This document shows positions 35,605 to 43,969 of a stretch of 64,000 bases of DNA, in pieces. The stretch is from the NCBI RefSeq assembly GCF_009712425.2, contig NZ_VCJR02000001.1, forward strand, positions 62,001 through 126,000. Direction: 5' to 3'. A model generated the notes under the pieces. The model was not told the origin of the DNA, made no database searches, and worked only from the letters and a program-made list of their open reading frames with translations. Each line of letters starts with the position of its first letter. Position 1 is the stretch's first letter. The position numbers were made by a program, and so were the translations under genes. The DNA is from Aquisalinus luteolus (GTDB lineage Bacteria > Pseudomonadota > Alphaproteobacteria > Caulobacterales > Parvularculaceae).

Positions 35605-35864
35605 TCGAGCGGGCGGAAGATCAGCGTCATGATGATGCCTAGGCCACCGACAAGGGCCCAGAGCGGCACATTCAGGATGAAGTTCGCGACCTTGGCGGCA
35701 GCCCCGTCACCCACATCGGCCGAGACGCCGATGCCGACCAGGTTCATCACCTCAGCCGTCGTGCGGATGGTGATTTCGCCGGTCTCGAGCCAGGACACGA
35801 TATCGGCCCCGACAAGCATCAGGCCGATGGCCACGAAAATCCAGGAAAGAAGACGGAAAATACC
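35601..35864 (-). CDS. Small membrane protein of unknown function
   Basis: The 87-residue product has two hydrophobic helices (about residues 3-20 and 60-82) joined by a soluble loop with VSWLETGEITIRTTAEVMNL. It resembles small conserved PetM/DUF-type membrane proteins of Rhodobacterales and relatives, but I cannot give a firm family name. I start it at 35864, after a GGGGCG sequence. A frame opening at 35918 would add 18 basic residues. It converges with terC. Confidence 0.7.
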   Translation of the reverse strand, partial: GIFRLLSWIFVAIGLMLVGADIVSWLETGEITIRTTAEVMNLVGIGVSADVGDGAAAKVANFILNVPLWALVGGLGIIMTLIFRPLD

Positions 35865-36065
35865 CATTAGACGCCCCGTTTTTACCCGTTTGATGCCGCG
35901 CTCATGCCAGATCCCCAACAGATGGACATGGGCGGCGCGGGCTTGACCCCGTTACAGAAGAACAAAGCCTATCCCAAGAGCGGGGACCTCGCAAGAATGA
36001 TGCAAAGTCGGGCAAATCGGCGCTTGCATCGCCAGTCGGTGACGCTATAGTCCCGCTCTCTTGCT

Positions 36066-36155
36066 GGGCAGGTGGCCGAGTGGTCGAAGGCGCACGCCTG
36101 GAACGCGTGTAGGCGAGCAATCGTCTCGAGGGTTCGAATCCCTCTCTGTCCGCCA
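36066..36155 (+). tRNA. tRNA-Ser (GGA anticodon)
   Basis: This is a 90-nt class II tRNA. The acceptor strand GGGCAGG pairs with TCTGTCC using wobble pairs, the D arm is GCCGAGTGGTCGAAGGC, and the anticodon loop CTGGAAC gives GGA. A long variable arm follows, then the T arm GAGGGTTCGAATCCCTC, discriminator G and an encoded CCA. It reads serine codons UCC and UCU. A mobile island begins downstream. Confidence 0.97.
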
Positions 36156-36473
36156 GCATTTCCCGATCGAACTGCGGTCTCTGTATCTCCCGGCGAATGT
36201 CGCCGTGAATTCAAGGGCTTGCGTCGGGATTTGGCACTATTTCCGCCTGCGGGGAGACGCGATTGTCCCGCATTCCAGGCCGGAATTCCTCCTTTGCTTC
36301 AGGCGTCTGTGGTGACGTCAAAATGGGGCGCAAGACCGTCGGAGATAGATGTATTTTCAGGCTAGCGAACACTAGCGAACCAAAGTGTCTCCGCAACTGG
36401 TAAAGAACGGACATGGCATGTCCGGTCTTCATCGTCTGAGGGTTCGAAGTAGCCTGAATGGAGGGCAGTCGCG
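36156..36473. other. Non-coding boundary with att-like tRNA fragment
   Basis: These 318 bases between tRNA-Ser and the recombinase stop hold no gene. ATCGTCTGAGGGTTCGAA at 36431-36448 repeats, with one base missing, the tRNA-Ser segment ATCGTCTCGAGGGTTCGAA at 36120-36138. A perfect 17-base palindrome (CGGACATG-G-CATGTCCG) lies at 36408-36424, and a tandem CTAGCGAAC repeat lies near 36363-36381. The set may mark an attachment or crossover site of the island. Confidence 0.45.
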
Positions 36474-38015
36474 TCAGGCCGCCTTAAAAAACCCCAGCGC
36501 CTTGCGTTGCTGGTTCCAGTCACCTGTCGGCGCAATCTTGTTGAGCTTGCTCAGGGAAAGATCAGACGGCTGGCGACCGTCGAGAATGGCCTCGACGATA
36601 TCGGGTGCCAGAAAGGCGAGGCGGAGTATCTTCGCGACATAGCGTTCTGACATGGACTTTTGCCGGGCGAGCGCCGGGACCGATGCCTGCTTGCCCTGCT
36701 CCAGTTGTCGCCGCCAGTCGAAGGCTTGTACCACCGAGCGGATCAGGTATTCGTCGCGTTGATTGGAACCGCCATACTGGATAAGGCGGCTTGCGTTCTT
36801 GATGGAGGTAAGATCCGTCTCGATACGGAGGACTGACGGTCCTGTCTCATGATCTTTCAACCTGATCTCGATCTCTGCGGGATGGAGGACAATCTTCGCA
36901 ATGCTTGCGATGAGATCCTTTGGCGTGGTGCCGGGTGGACAGATCTTAGCCTCGTCAAGACCGGAGAGCACCTCGTCGTCCAGCCGAACGCTGCTGATTC
37001 TGTTAATGGATCCGGCTTTCTCTGCCGACGCCCTGATCAGCGGTGTGCTGGTATAATAGTGATAGGTAGCGATGCCTTTTTGCGCATAGGTTGGCGGCAT
37101 GCGATTATCGGCATCATCAAAGACCAGACCGTCAAGCAGGGCATCGGATGGAGACCTCTTGGTCGTTCTTCGCTTCTGGCCGTTGTTGTCGAGCCAGACC
37201 TGGACGGCGGTCCAGTCTTCCTCGCTCAGGATCGGCTTGTGCTCGCCTTCATGAAGCTGTCCGCCCTGCCTGATCTTGCCGATGTAGACAGGATTTCGCA
37301 GCATTCGGCCAAGGCTGACCCGGGCAATGGGCTTACCGCCGATCACCTTGCCGGACTGGCCTGTCCAGCGTTTGCCATGGATGCGGCGCGCATCGAGTTG
37401 CTGTTTCAGGTCTGCAAGGGATGCGGCTTCCGGCGCCAGCCGGAAGATTGTCCGGACTCGGTCCGCTTCTTCCTCATTGACGATCAGCTTCCGGTCGCCA
37501 ATGTCATAACCGAGCGGCGGGAAGCCGCCCATCCAGATGCCGCGACGCTTCGAGGCAGCGACCTTGTCGCGGATGCGCTCGGAGGTCACTTCGCGCTCGA
37601 ATTGGGCGAAGGAGAGAAGGACATTCAGGGTTAGTCGGCCCATGGACGTTGTGGTGTTGAACTGCTGGGTGACCGACACGAAGGATGCACCATGACGGTC
37701 AAGCACTTCGACGAGGCGGGCGAAGTCCGCGAGCGAGCGAGTCAGCCGGTCGATCTTGTAGACGACGATGACATTGACCTTGCCGGTCTCGACGAGGCCC
37801 ATCAGCTCCTTCAGGGCCGGACGATCGAGATTGCCGCCGGAGAAGCCGCCATCGTCGAAGGCACGATCCATCAGTACCCAGCCTTCCGACGCCTGGCTCT
37901 TGATGTAGGCCTCGCAGGCCTCGCGCTGCGCATGAAGCGAGTTGAACTCCTGTTCCAGTCCGTCTTCTGTGGATTTGCGGGTATAGACAGCGCATTTGAG
38001 GATCTTGTCGGTCAT
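36474..38015 (-). CDS. Large serine recombinase (resolvase/integrase)
   Basis: The 513-residue recombinase has an N-terminal resolvase catalytic domain (residues about 6-160) with Ser15 in CAVYTRKSTED. It also has the family motifs FDDGGFSGGNLDRPAL and VYKIDRLTRSLADFARL. A PF07508-type recombinase domain follows (IGKIRQGGQLHEGEH region), and then a long C-terminal DNA-binding tail. It overlaps the DUF2924 gene by four bases (ATGA), so the two are co-translated. Enzymes of this group catalyse integration and excision of alphaproteobacterial elements. Confidence 0.93.
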   Translation of the reverse strand: MTDKILKCAVYTRKSTEDGLEQEFNSLHAQREACEAYIKSQASEGWVLMDRAFDDGGFSGGNLDRPALKELMGLVETGKVNVIVVYKIDRLTRSLADFARLVEVLDRHGASFVSVTQQFNTTTSMGRLTLNVLLSFAQFEREVTSERIRDKVAASKRRGIWMGGFPPLGYDIGDRKLIVNEEEADRVRTIFRLAPEAASLADLKQQLDARRIHGKRWTGQSGKVIGGKPIARVSLGRMLRNPVYIGKIRQGGQLHEGEHKPILSEEDWTAVQVWLDNNGQKRRTTKRSPSDALLDGLVFDDADNRMPPTYAQKGIATYHYYTSTPLIRASAEKAGSINRISSVRLDDEVLSGLDEAKICPPGTTPKDLIASIAKIVLHPAEIEIRLKDHETGPSVLRIETDLTSIKNASRLIQYGGSNQRDEYLIRSVVQAFDWRRQLEQGKQASVPALARQKSMSERYVAKILRLAFLAPDIVEAILDGRQPSDLSLSKLNKIAPTGDWNQQRKALGFFKAA

Positions 38016-38449
38016 GCCACTTTCCTCCGTGTCTTCAGCCCGAAGAAACGCGGGCCTGACCAGCGCGCGCCGGTGATCCTGCGGGCGATCTCCGACAGGC
38101 TCGCATAGGTTGCCCCCTGCCAGGCATAGCCGTCGCTCAGCACCTCAACGACATGGCGCGATCCGTGCCAGTCCCGTGTCAGTCGCGTGCCGGGGGAGGG
38201 TCCTTCCGTCTCCAGAACCGACCGGTCGGGGTTCTTCTCCAGCCGGGTGGCGATGCGCTGAAGACGTGTTCTTGTTCTGGAGGACAAATCGCCATGGCGC
38301 CGCGCCTGAAGGTCATAGATGAGCGCACCGCGCATCAGTTTCACCGACAGGCCGGCTGGCGGTTCCTTGCCATAAAGAAGCCTCCAGCGCTCGACGAGAT
38401 CCTCTTTCGGCAGTTCTTCGATGGCAGCGATATCTGATTCAAGCGACAT
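38012..38449 (-). CDS. DUF2924 domain protein
   Basis: The product is about 145 residues, basic, and matches DUF2924: ELPKEDLVERWRLLYGKEPP near the start, then a helical segment with LMRGALIYDLQARRHG, and a C-terminal GTRLTRDWHGSRHVVEVL beta-rich block ending in the SLSEIARRITGARWSGPRFF motif. DUF2924 genes nearly always precede a serine recombinase in alphaproteobacterial elements and may help it bind DNA, though the role is not proven. I start at 38449, after the overlap with DUF3489. The frame opens at 38479. Confidence 0.88.
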   Translation of the reverse strand: MSLESDIAAIEELPKEDLVERWRLLYGKEPPAGLSVKLMRGALIYDLQARRHGDLSSRTRTRLQRIATRLEKNPDRSVLETEGPSPGTRLTRDWHGSRHVVEVLSDGYAWQGATYASLSEIARRITGARWSGPRFFGLKTRRKVA

Positions 38450-38681
38450 GGTAGCGCCTCTTGCTGCCCGTTGCTTCATCGCTACAAAGGTTCAGGCCAA
38501 GCTTCTTTCTGATGGTCGCCGAGAGAAAACCCCGAACCGTATGTTCCTGCCAGCCTGTCGCCTTCATCATCTCTGCGATGCTGGCGCCGTTCTTGCGGCG
38601 CAACATGCCGAGAAGCTGATCTTTTTTTGAGAGCCTCTTTGCTTTGCTGATTGGCTTTTTCATACCAAGTACTCCTTTCAT
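38439..38681 (-). CDS. DUF3489 domain protein
   Basis: The 80-residue protein has a winged-helix-like DUF3489 core: SKKDQLLGMLRRKNGASIAE, then MMKATGWQEHTVRGFLSATI and the ending KLGLNLCSDEATGSKRRYHV. The family accompanies DUF2924 and a serine recombinase. A DNA-binding role is suggested by the fold. Translation may start at 38681 or at the internal Met at 38663. It is the first gene of the recombinase operon. Confidence 0.87.
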   Translation of the reverse strand: MKGVLGMKKPISKAKRLSKKDQLLGMLRRKNGASIAEMMKATGWQEHTVRGFLSATIRKKLGLNLCSDEATGSKRRYHVA

Positions 38682-38787
38682 CTCTATACGGACAGGAATG
38701 CTCGATAAGTGGGCGAAGTCCAGTGGGAAATCATTACTTTTGGCGAGAGTTCAAAAAGCACGATGGTGCCGAGTCGTGCCGTTTATG

Positions 38788-39486
38788 TCACATCTCCCGG
38801 CGATAACTAGCGATAGCTCGATCACAGATATCAAGCAGCCTCGTTTCAAAGGCCAGCTCATTCTCAATGAACGCCCGCCTGCCGTCGTCCTTTTCGTATT
38901 TCGCAAGGTCACTTTGAAAGTGCAGGATTTCTTCCTGATGCGCCGCCCGGCATTTGTGAATGTATTCGAGGTTATTCTTTTCGGTCTCCGTCATTGGACC
39001 GTCGATCCATACGGTGCCACGTGTCATGTCGATAATTATATGATCCGGATGCGGAACAGGGTCCGGGAGTGTCGTTATGCTAGCCTGTTGTCGCCTGAAC
39101 AGTTCTGCCTCCCAGTTTGTCTTGTACTCAATGAACGTTGCGAGCAATTCTTCGCGCTTAAGCCGCATCTGCCGTTCGGTGTTTGCCACCATGTCGGTGA
39201 ATATTTTTTGCGAACGGACATTTCCTCTGGCGGCGTTGACGGCCAATGATCGGATAACGGCTTTGGCAACCGGAATCGTGATCTCGCCGGTGCCGTCTTT
39301 TACATTTATCGTGCGGTAGGCTTCGTCCAAGATGATGCTCTGCAGCATATCCTCTGTTGTGGCAGGTTGCGAAGGTTTGTTCCTGGAGCCCTTTGGCCGT
39401 CCCTTCGGGTTTCCTGACTGGCCCTTCTTGAATCGGCTGTGAGCCGGTGGCTTGCCATAGCCGATCTCGTAATCCCGCTTGGTCAT
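38788..39486 (-). CDS. DUF5681 domain protein (phage/element associated)
   Basis: The N-terminus carries the DUF5681 signature SRFKKGQSGNPKGRPKGSRN, a Gly/Lys-rich motif seen in proteins beside terminase or methylase genes of alphaproteobacterial prophages. The remaining 190 residues are helical, with a late charged coiled-coil part. The 232-residue product overlaps the upstream methyltransferase by four bases. Function is unknown, and DNA binding by the basic N-terminus is plausible. Confidence 0.85.
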   Translation of the reverse strand: MTKRDYEIGYGKPPAHSRFKKGQSGNPKGRPKGSRNKPSQPATTEDMLQSIILDEAYRTINVKDGTGEITIPVAKAVIRSLAVNAARGNVRSQKIFTDMVANTERQMRLKREELLATFIEYKTNWEAELFRRQQASITTLPDPVPHPDHIIIDMTRGTVWIDGPMTETEKNNLEYIHKCRAAHQEEILHFQSDLAKYEKDDGRRAFIENELAFETRLLDICDRAIASYRREM

Positions 39487-40781
39487 TCACCGGCCTCCAC
39501 CAGCCTGCGATCGGCACCGGCTAATCCGCAACAGAGCTGCACGGCATCATCATGTGCATAAGTTTCCCAGCGGGTAAGGATACTGTCGCAGTAAAGTGGA
39601 TCGAGTTCACACAAATAGCCACGTCTTCCGGTCTTCTCCGCTGCAATAAGGGTCGATCCATATCCACCAAACAAATCGAGCACTATGTCGCCACGTCCGG
39701 TTGTATCGCGGATGGCGTCGGCAATCATTTGAACCGGCTTTACTGTCGGATGCATGGTGAGTTCTTCCATCCTGCCAGCGCGCATCGTGTTGACGCCGCG
39801 ATATTCCCATACGTTCGTCCTGTAGCGACCGTGTTGGCCAAGTTCGAAATTGTTCAGATGGGGGGCAGTTCCCTTCTTGAATATAAAGACCAGTTCGTGT
39901 CGGGATCGATAAAAGGTACCCATGCCCCCATTGTCCTTTACCCAGACTACTAGATTTTTCATCTCGTCATAGACCGAGCCAGCGTCCATCATCTCCGCCA
40001 TATGCCGCCAGTCCATACAGATATAGTGGATCGATCCATCAGCGCTGTTGGCATAGAGTTGGTCGAACGCCTGCCGCAAAAATTGAGCGAACTCCGGGCT
40101 GGTCATTTCGCCTGCGGCCATCGCGAACTCCCGATGCTTCGTCTTGCCCAGCCCGCCGACATGGCCGTCGATCCGCACGTTGTAAGGCGGATCGGTGAAG
40201 ACCATTTTTGCCTGCTCATCCTGCATCAAGTCGGAAACTACGGAAGCGTTCGTCGAGTCGCCGCATATCAGGCGATTCTGGCCAAGTTGCCAGATATCGC
40301 CGAGCCGGACGCGCGGCGGAGCATGATCGGGAACCTTGTCATCACCTGGATCGCCGTCTTCCTCAGGCTCGACAGTGTCAATCAGGTTGTCGATCTCGGC
40401 GATCGAAAACCCTGTCAGGCCGACATCAAACTCCAGGTCGTCCGACATCAAGGACTGGAGTTCTTCGGCCAAGAGATCATCATCCCAGCCTGCATTGAGG
40501 GCGAGCTTGTTGTCGGCGATAACGTATGCCCGCTTCTGCGCCGGTGTCATGTGATCCAGCCGTACGCAGGGGACTTCGCTCAATCCGATAAGCTTCACAG
40601 CCTCAACCCGGCCATGACCGGCCAGAATCGACCCCTGCTCGTCGATCAAAACCGGATTAGTGAAGCCGAATTCCCGAATGCTGTCGGCAAGCTGTTTTAT
40701 CTGCTTCTTCGAATGGGTGCGCGCGTTTCGCTGCCAAGGCTTCAAGCTGGCGGTCGGCAGCTGCCGGATATCAAGGTCTGA
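39483..40781 (-). CDS. ParB-domain/DNA methyltransferase fusion
   Basis: This is a two-domain element protein. Residues 5-110 form a ParB/Srx-like nuclease-fold domain (WQRNARTHSKKQIKQLADSI, GSILAGHGRVEAVKLIGL). Residues 165-420 form an N6-adenine/N4-cytosine methyltransferase with the catalytic DPPY at 198-201 (TDPPYNVRIDG) ahead of the SAM-binding LFGGYGSTLIAAEKTGR, giving a beta-class order. A perfect AGGAG site eight bases ahead supports the ATG at 40781. Such orphan methylases usually protect the element's DNA. No cognate restriction enzyme is seen. Confidence 0.93.
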   Translation of the reverse strand, partial: SDLDIRQLPTASLKPWQRNARTHSKKQIKQLADSIREFGFTNPVLIDEQGSILAGHGRVEAVKLIGLSEVPCVRLDHMTPAQKRAYVIADNKLALNAGWDDDLLAEELQSLMSDDLEFDVGLTGFSIAEIDNLIDTVEPEEDGDPGDDKVPDHAPPRVRLGDIWQLGQNRLICGDSTNASVVSDLMQDEQAKMVFTDPPYNVRIDGHVGGLGKTKHREFAMAAGEMTSPEFAQFLRQAFDQLYANSADGSIHYICMDWRHMAEMMDAGSVYDEMKNLVVWVKDNGGMGTFYRSRHELVFIFKKGTAPHLNNFELGQHGRYRTNVWEYRGVNTMRAGRMEELTMHPTVKPVQMIADAIRDTTGRGDIVLDLFGGYGSTLIAAEKTGRRGYLCELDPLYCDSILTRWETYAHDDAVQLCCGLAGADRRLVEAGE

Positions 40782-40813
40782 CATTTCGTAACTCCTAGAG
40801 GGAAAACACATTA

Positions 40814-40879
40814 GTTTTCTACACTAAACGGTGGTGTTTGACAATGGTTGGCGCTACAATCCTGTTTCGTGTAAAAAAC
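40814..40879. promoter_or_regulatory. Inverted operator-like pair between methylase and XRE genes
   Basis: GTTTTCTACAC at 40814-40824 and GTGTAAAAAAC at 40869-40879 are inverted copies of the same 11-mer with one change, placed about 44 bp apart in the divergent promoter region. TTGACA at 40838-40843 and TACAAT at 40855-40860 lie between them, though spaced too closely to form one consensus promoter. The layout suits binding of the adjacent XRE repressor to control both directions. Confidence 0.4.
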
Positions 40880-40896
40880 GAGCAAGGAGATACGCG

Positions 40897-41250
40897 ATGG
40901 GACTGGGTGTGAAACTGGGTGACCTCCGCCGGGCGAAAGGCGAATCACTGCAAGAAACGGCGGATGCCGTTGGCACGACTAAAGGCCACCTCTGGCAACT
41001 GGAAAAGGGCAACGCCACAAAGCCCGCCATAACACTGGTGCAGGCTCTGGCTGACCATTTCGGCGTCAGTATCGCATATTTGGTCGGGGAGGATCTCGAC
41101 GCGGAAGACGCTGATCCGGAGCTCGTTGGAATGTTTCGTCAGGCATCGGAGTTTTCCCCAACGGAGCGCGAAATATTGCGTAACTTGATGCAAACATTAC
41201 ATGATCAGCTGAAGCGTCGAAGGCAGGATGGTGACGAGGTATCCCGATAA
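40897..41250 (+). CDS. XRE-family repressor
   Basis: The 117-residue protein has an N-terminal lambda Cro/CI-type helix-turn-helix: LRRAKGESLQETADAVGTTK, then GHLWQLEKGNATKP, then a short acidic linker and a C-terminal helix. The ribosome binding site AAGGAGATA fixes the ATG at 40897. It overlaps the ImmA/IrrE protease gene by 23 bp. This repressor-protease pairing is known in integrative elements, where the protease cuts the repressor to induce the element. Confidence 0.92.
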   Translation: MGLGVKLGDLRRAKGESLQETADAVGTTKGHLWQLEKGNATKPAITLVQALADHFGVSIAYLVGEDLDAEDADPELVGMFRQASEFSPTEREILRNLMQTLHDQLKRRRQDGDEVSR

Positions 41251-42040
41251 GCTTGATCGGATGGCGGTAGAAGAGGCGGGACTTGATCCATGCGCAATGG
41301 CGCAAGAGATTCACCGGCAGATCGATTATCAGCGCGGTCATATCGATGCAGGGAAGGTGGCGAGAGCGCTTGATATAACCAAGATTTCCTATGATGCGCT
41401 TACCACCTATGAAGGCGCTCTTCTCACCAACGACGAACACACAATTGGTATCATCAGTGTAAACACGAATGCAGGTGTCTGGCGCCGCCGGTTCACCATT
41501 GCCCATGAACTCTTGCACTTTCTCAATCCCACCCATCGACAGACTGAAACTGGCTTTAGATGCACGCGAAAAGACATGAGCGCCGCCGGGCCGGCAGCGG
41601 GTCGGCACTATCTGCAGGAGAAGGAGGCCAACCAGTTTGCCGCTGAATTACTGGCGCCAAGGGCGCGCTTCGATGCATATATGTCCCAAGCTCCGGATAT
41701 CAGTGCAGTCGTCGAAATCTCTCAAGAATTGCGCATCTCAAAGCAGGTTGCGGGACGCCGGTACCAAGACCTCCACCCTTCGCCAATTGCGATGGTATCT
41801 GCACAGAACGGTAAAGTCATACATGTGCGGTACGGTGACGGATTTCCAAAACTAGACTTGGAAATCGGTGCAGCGCTACCGGAAGAATTTGCTGTTAGAA
41901 ACTGTTCCAAATCTGCGGGTTCAATTCTAACCTACAATGATCAGCACAACAGGCAGCGGGAAAATCCATGTCTCAACGCACAGGTATTAAAACAACAGGA
42001 GGGCTTCTCGATCACCATGCTGACGTTGAAGTCTGGCTAG
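41228..42040 (+). CDS. ImmA/IrrE-family metallopeptidase
   Basis: The 270-residue protein has the zinc protease motif HELLH in RRRFTIAHELLHFLNP at about residues 88-103, with the downstream Glu-Ala-Asn in QEKEANQFAAELLAP giving the third ligand region. It is a cytoplasmic regulatory protease that probably cleaves the XRE repressor encoded by the overlapping gene. The frame ends at 42040, followed by 139 non-coding bases before the convergent LysR gene. Confidence 0.92.
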   Translation: MVTRYPDKLDRMAVEEAGLDPCAMAQEIHRQIDYQRGHIDAGKVARALDITKISYDALTTYEGALLTNDEHTIGIISVNTNAGVWRRRFTIAHELLHFLNPTHRQTETGFRCTRKDMSAAGPAAGRHYLQEKEANQFAAELLAPRARFDAYMSQAPDISAVVEISQELRISKQVAGRRYQDLHPSPIAMVSAQNGKVIHVRYGDGFPKLDLEIGAALPEEFAVRNCSKSAGSILTYNDQHNRQRENPCLNAQVLKQQEGFSITMLTLKSG

Positions 42041-42179
42041 TCGAGTAGATATTTTTGATTAGGTTGCTGATTTGCACGCCCGATTGAGCGTTGGGCTTCC
42101 TCGCATTGGGCGGGCGCGATGAAACTCGAATTAGCCAGAACAATGGCATATTGTGACGCCCCTCTGAATTTAGCCTACC

Positions 42180-43190
42180 CTAGAGCGCTTTCAGATATTG
42201 CGGAAACAGCTGTCTTGTGGCCGGGATGATCGCTTGCCCTGCGAGATCTTCCGGAGCGAAAAAGGTCTCCGCGAAAAACGGAAACTTCTTCTTGTCAAAA
42301 CAGTTTTTCAGGAAATCGACGGTTGCTTTGCCTGCGGCGGATTTTATGAAATCCGTATGGTAGCTGATGAACAAGTCACGGTGATAATGCGGCCCTAACT
42401 GTATGGGTATCAGACCCGTTTCCATCGCCAGCAGGTAGGTCGGCATGACGCCGATGATCGCACCGCGCCGGATCAGCTCGTAGTAGGTGACAGATGAATT
42501 CACCCTGAACGAGACGAAACGCCTGTGGGGCGGTATTTCGAGAATTTCGAAAAAGGCGCTTTCATCGAGCTGTTCTGCCGCCTGGAAGCCGAGCTTGTGG
42601 TCTTTCAGGTCTTCCAGCTTTTTCGGCAGCCCGTAGGCCTTTTCATATCCAGGGGACGTGCACAGCATGAGGTGCAGACGCCCGAGCGGTTTCGTGATGA
42701 GCTCCGCCTCCTCGGGTGGCGCGAACTGAACCGACACATCCATGTGCTTTCTCAGCACGTCTCCCTTTGCCATCTGGGTATTGAGATCGATCGTGAGGCC
42801 CGGGTGGTTGCGTTGGAAGTCCACGATAAAAGGGACAAGCCAGAACAGGCCGAGGCCCTCGGTGATGCTGATGGAGATTTGCCCTCGCACGCCATCGGAA
42901 CCAAGACGGGTGATACGGGCGAGTTTCCGCACTGCCTCTTCCACTTCCCGCGCCTCGGCAAGAAAGCGTTCACCAAATGGTGTGAGTTGAACACCCTCCA
43001 CGCTGCGCTTGATGAGCTGCTCTCCCACCCGTTCCTCGAGCGCTGGCAGTCGTCGCCTTATCGTCGAGATTGAGAATGTGCCTTGGTCAGCCGCAGCGCG
43101 AAGGCTGCCGGCATCCACGATTTCCAGGAACATGCGGAAATCGTCCCAGCTTACCTGATCGAATAGCTGAAGCGGATCAGATGTGTTCAT
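42180..43190 (-). CDS. LysR-family transcriptional regulator
   Basis: The 336-residue protein has the LysR helix-turn-helix at residues about 12-70 (WDDFRMFLEIVDAGSLRAAA, then TISTIRRRLPALEE-like spacing) and a periplasmic-binding-protein-like effector domain. I start it at 43190, after AAGG, where the conserved N-terminus begins. The open frame extends to 43289. It is divergent from the five-gene cargo operon, with a 92-bp intergenic region, and LysR regulators typically control such divergent operons with a small ligand. Confidence 0.92.
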   Translation of the reverse strand: MNTSDPLQLFDQVSWDDFRMFLEIVDAGSLRAAADQGTFSISTIRRRLPALEERVGEQLIKRSVEGVQLTPFGERFLAEAREVEEAVRKLARITRLGSDGVRGQISISITEGLGLFWLVPFIVDFQRNHPGLTIDLNTQMAKGDVLRKHMDVSVQFAPPEEAELITKPLGRLHLMLCTSPGYEKAYGLPKKLEDLKDHKLGFQAAEQLDESAFFEILEIPPHRRFVSFRVNSSVTYYELIRRGAIIGVMPTYLLAMETGLIPIQLGPHYHRDLFISYHTDFIKSAAGKATVDFLKNCFDKKKFPFFAETFFAPEDLAGQAIIPATRQLFPQYLKAL

Positions 43191-43282
43191 TTTGAACACG
43201 CCTTGTGACCGAATTTCTCTCTCCCCGAGACCGCCATTCTGCATGACAGTGGATCGCACGTTACTCGATGAGGGAAAAGATA

Positions 43283-43969
43283 ATGACAAAGAGAGAGCAT
43301 TCGACCCGTCCAGTAGAGTTCGATTGTTGCGGTCGCCAAGGCACGATTTCCGGCATGTCGATCATGCCCATCATACCGGCTCAAGCGCCGCATCATCATA
43401 AGTTTGCCCTTCGCAAGTTACAAACTCCTATTGTGAATTGCGATAAGTTTCAAGCAGTTATTACCCATAACAATGAGTGTGCCTGGGTCTTCCACGAATT
43501 GCGCCCCGACGATTATTCAAGGGTGTCCTATTTCGGCTTCACGGTTTTTCTGCCCCTGACGAAGTCTGGTCTTGAGGCCTTGCTTGCCGATGATCTCGAT
43601 ATGACAGACCCACCGCTCTCTGCGATTGCCGGTCGCAACGAGCAGCCAGAGTGCCTGTACTGGTGGGTTACTGCCGTCGACAACAGCGTATTCAAAATTG
43701 TACCGCTGATCGTCAATGAGCTACTGGGGCAGCGCTACCGGCATCTCGATATCATCGCCAGAATCGGTAGCAAGGCGGGCGGCGCGTCGATGTCCCGTGT
43801 CGGATTTGAGCCGGTCGATCCGGCAAAAAGCGGCATCGGAAATCTGATCATCTATCGCCGCCTTTCGAACCGTTCTCTCGATCCCGCCCTCGTGGAGGGC
43901 CGGTGGTCCCCTAAAGCGACATTTCATCAAGCCCAGAAAACGATCCAAGGCAGGGAGAGAGCCGCATGA
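43283..43969 (+). CDS. GNAT-like protein, function unknown
   Basis: The 228-residue product has no standard annotation that I recognise. The middle part (FGFTVFLPLTKSGLEALLAD) and the stretch ECLYWWVTAVDNSVFKIVPL, followed by an Arg/Gly-rich IARIGSKAGGASMSRVGFEP, resemble an acyltransferase (GNAT) fold with a degenerate acyl-CoA loop. The last block mirrors the GNAT C-terminal Met/Arg-x-Gly-Phe element. The ATG at 43283 follows GAGGG. It overlaps the next GNAT gene by four bases (ATGA). A role as partner or acceptor-binding subunit is possible. Confidence 0.7.
   Translation: MTKREHSTRPVEFDCCGRQGTISGMSIMPIIPAQAPHHHKFALRKLQTPIVNCDKFQAVITHNNECAWVFHELRPDDYSRVSYFGFTVFLPLTKSGLEALLADDLDMTDPPLSAIAGRNEQPECLYWWVTAVDNSVFKIVPLIVNELLGQRYRHLDIIARIGSKAGGASMSRVGFEPVDPAKSGIGNLIIYRRLSNRSLDPALVEGRWSPKATFHQAQKTIQGRERAA

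Noticed and set aside
36363-36381. Tandem CTAGCGAAC repeat as a possible core attachment site
   Set aside because: Only two adjacent copies of nine bases and no partner at the far end of the island; too weak to call alone.
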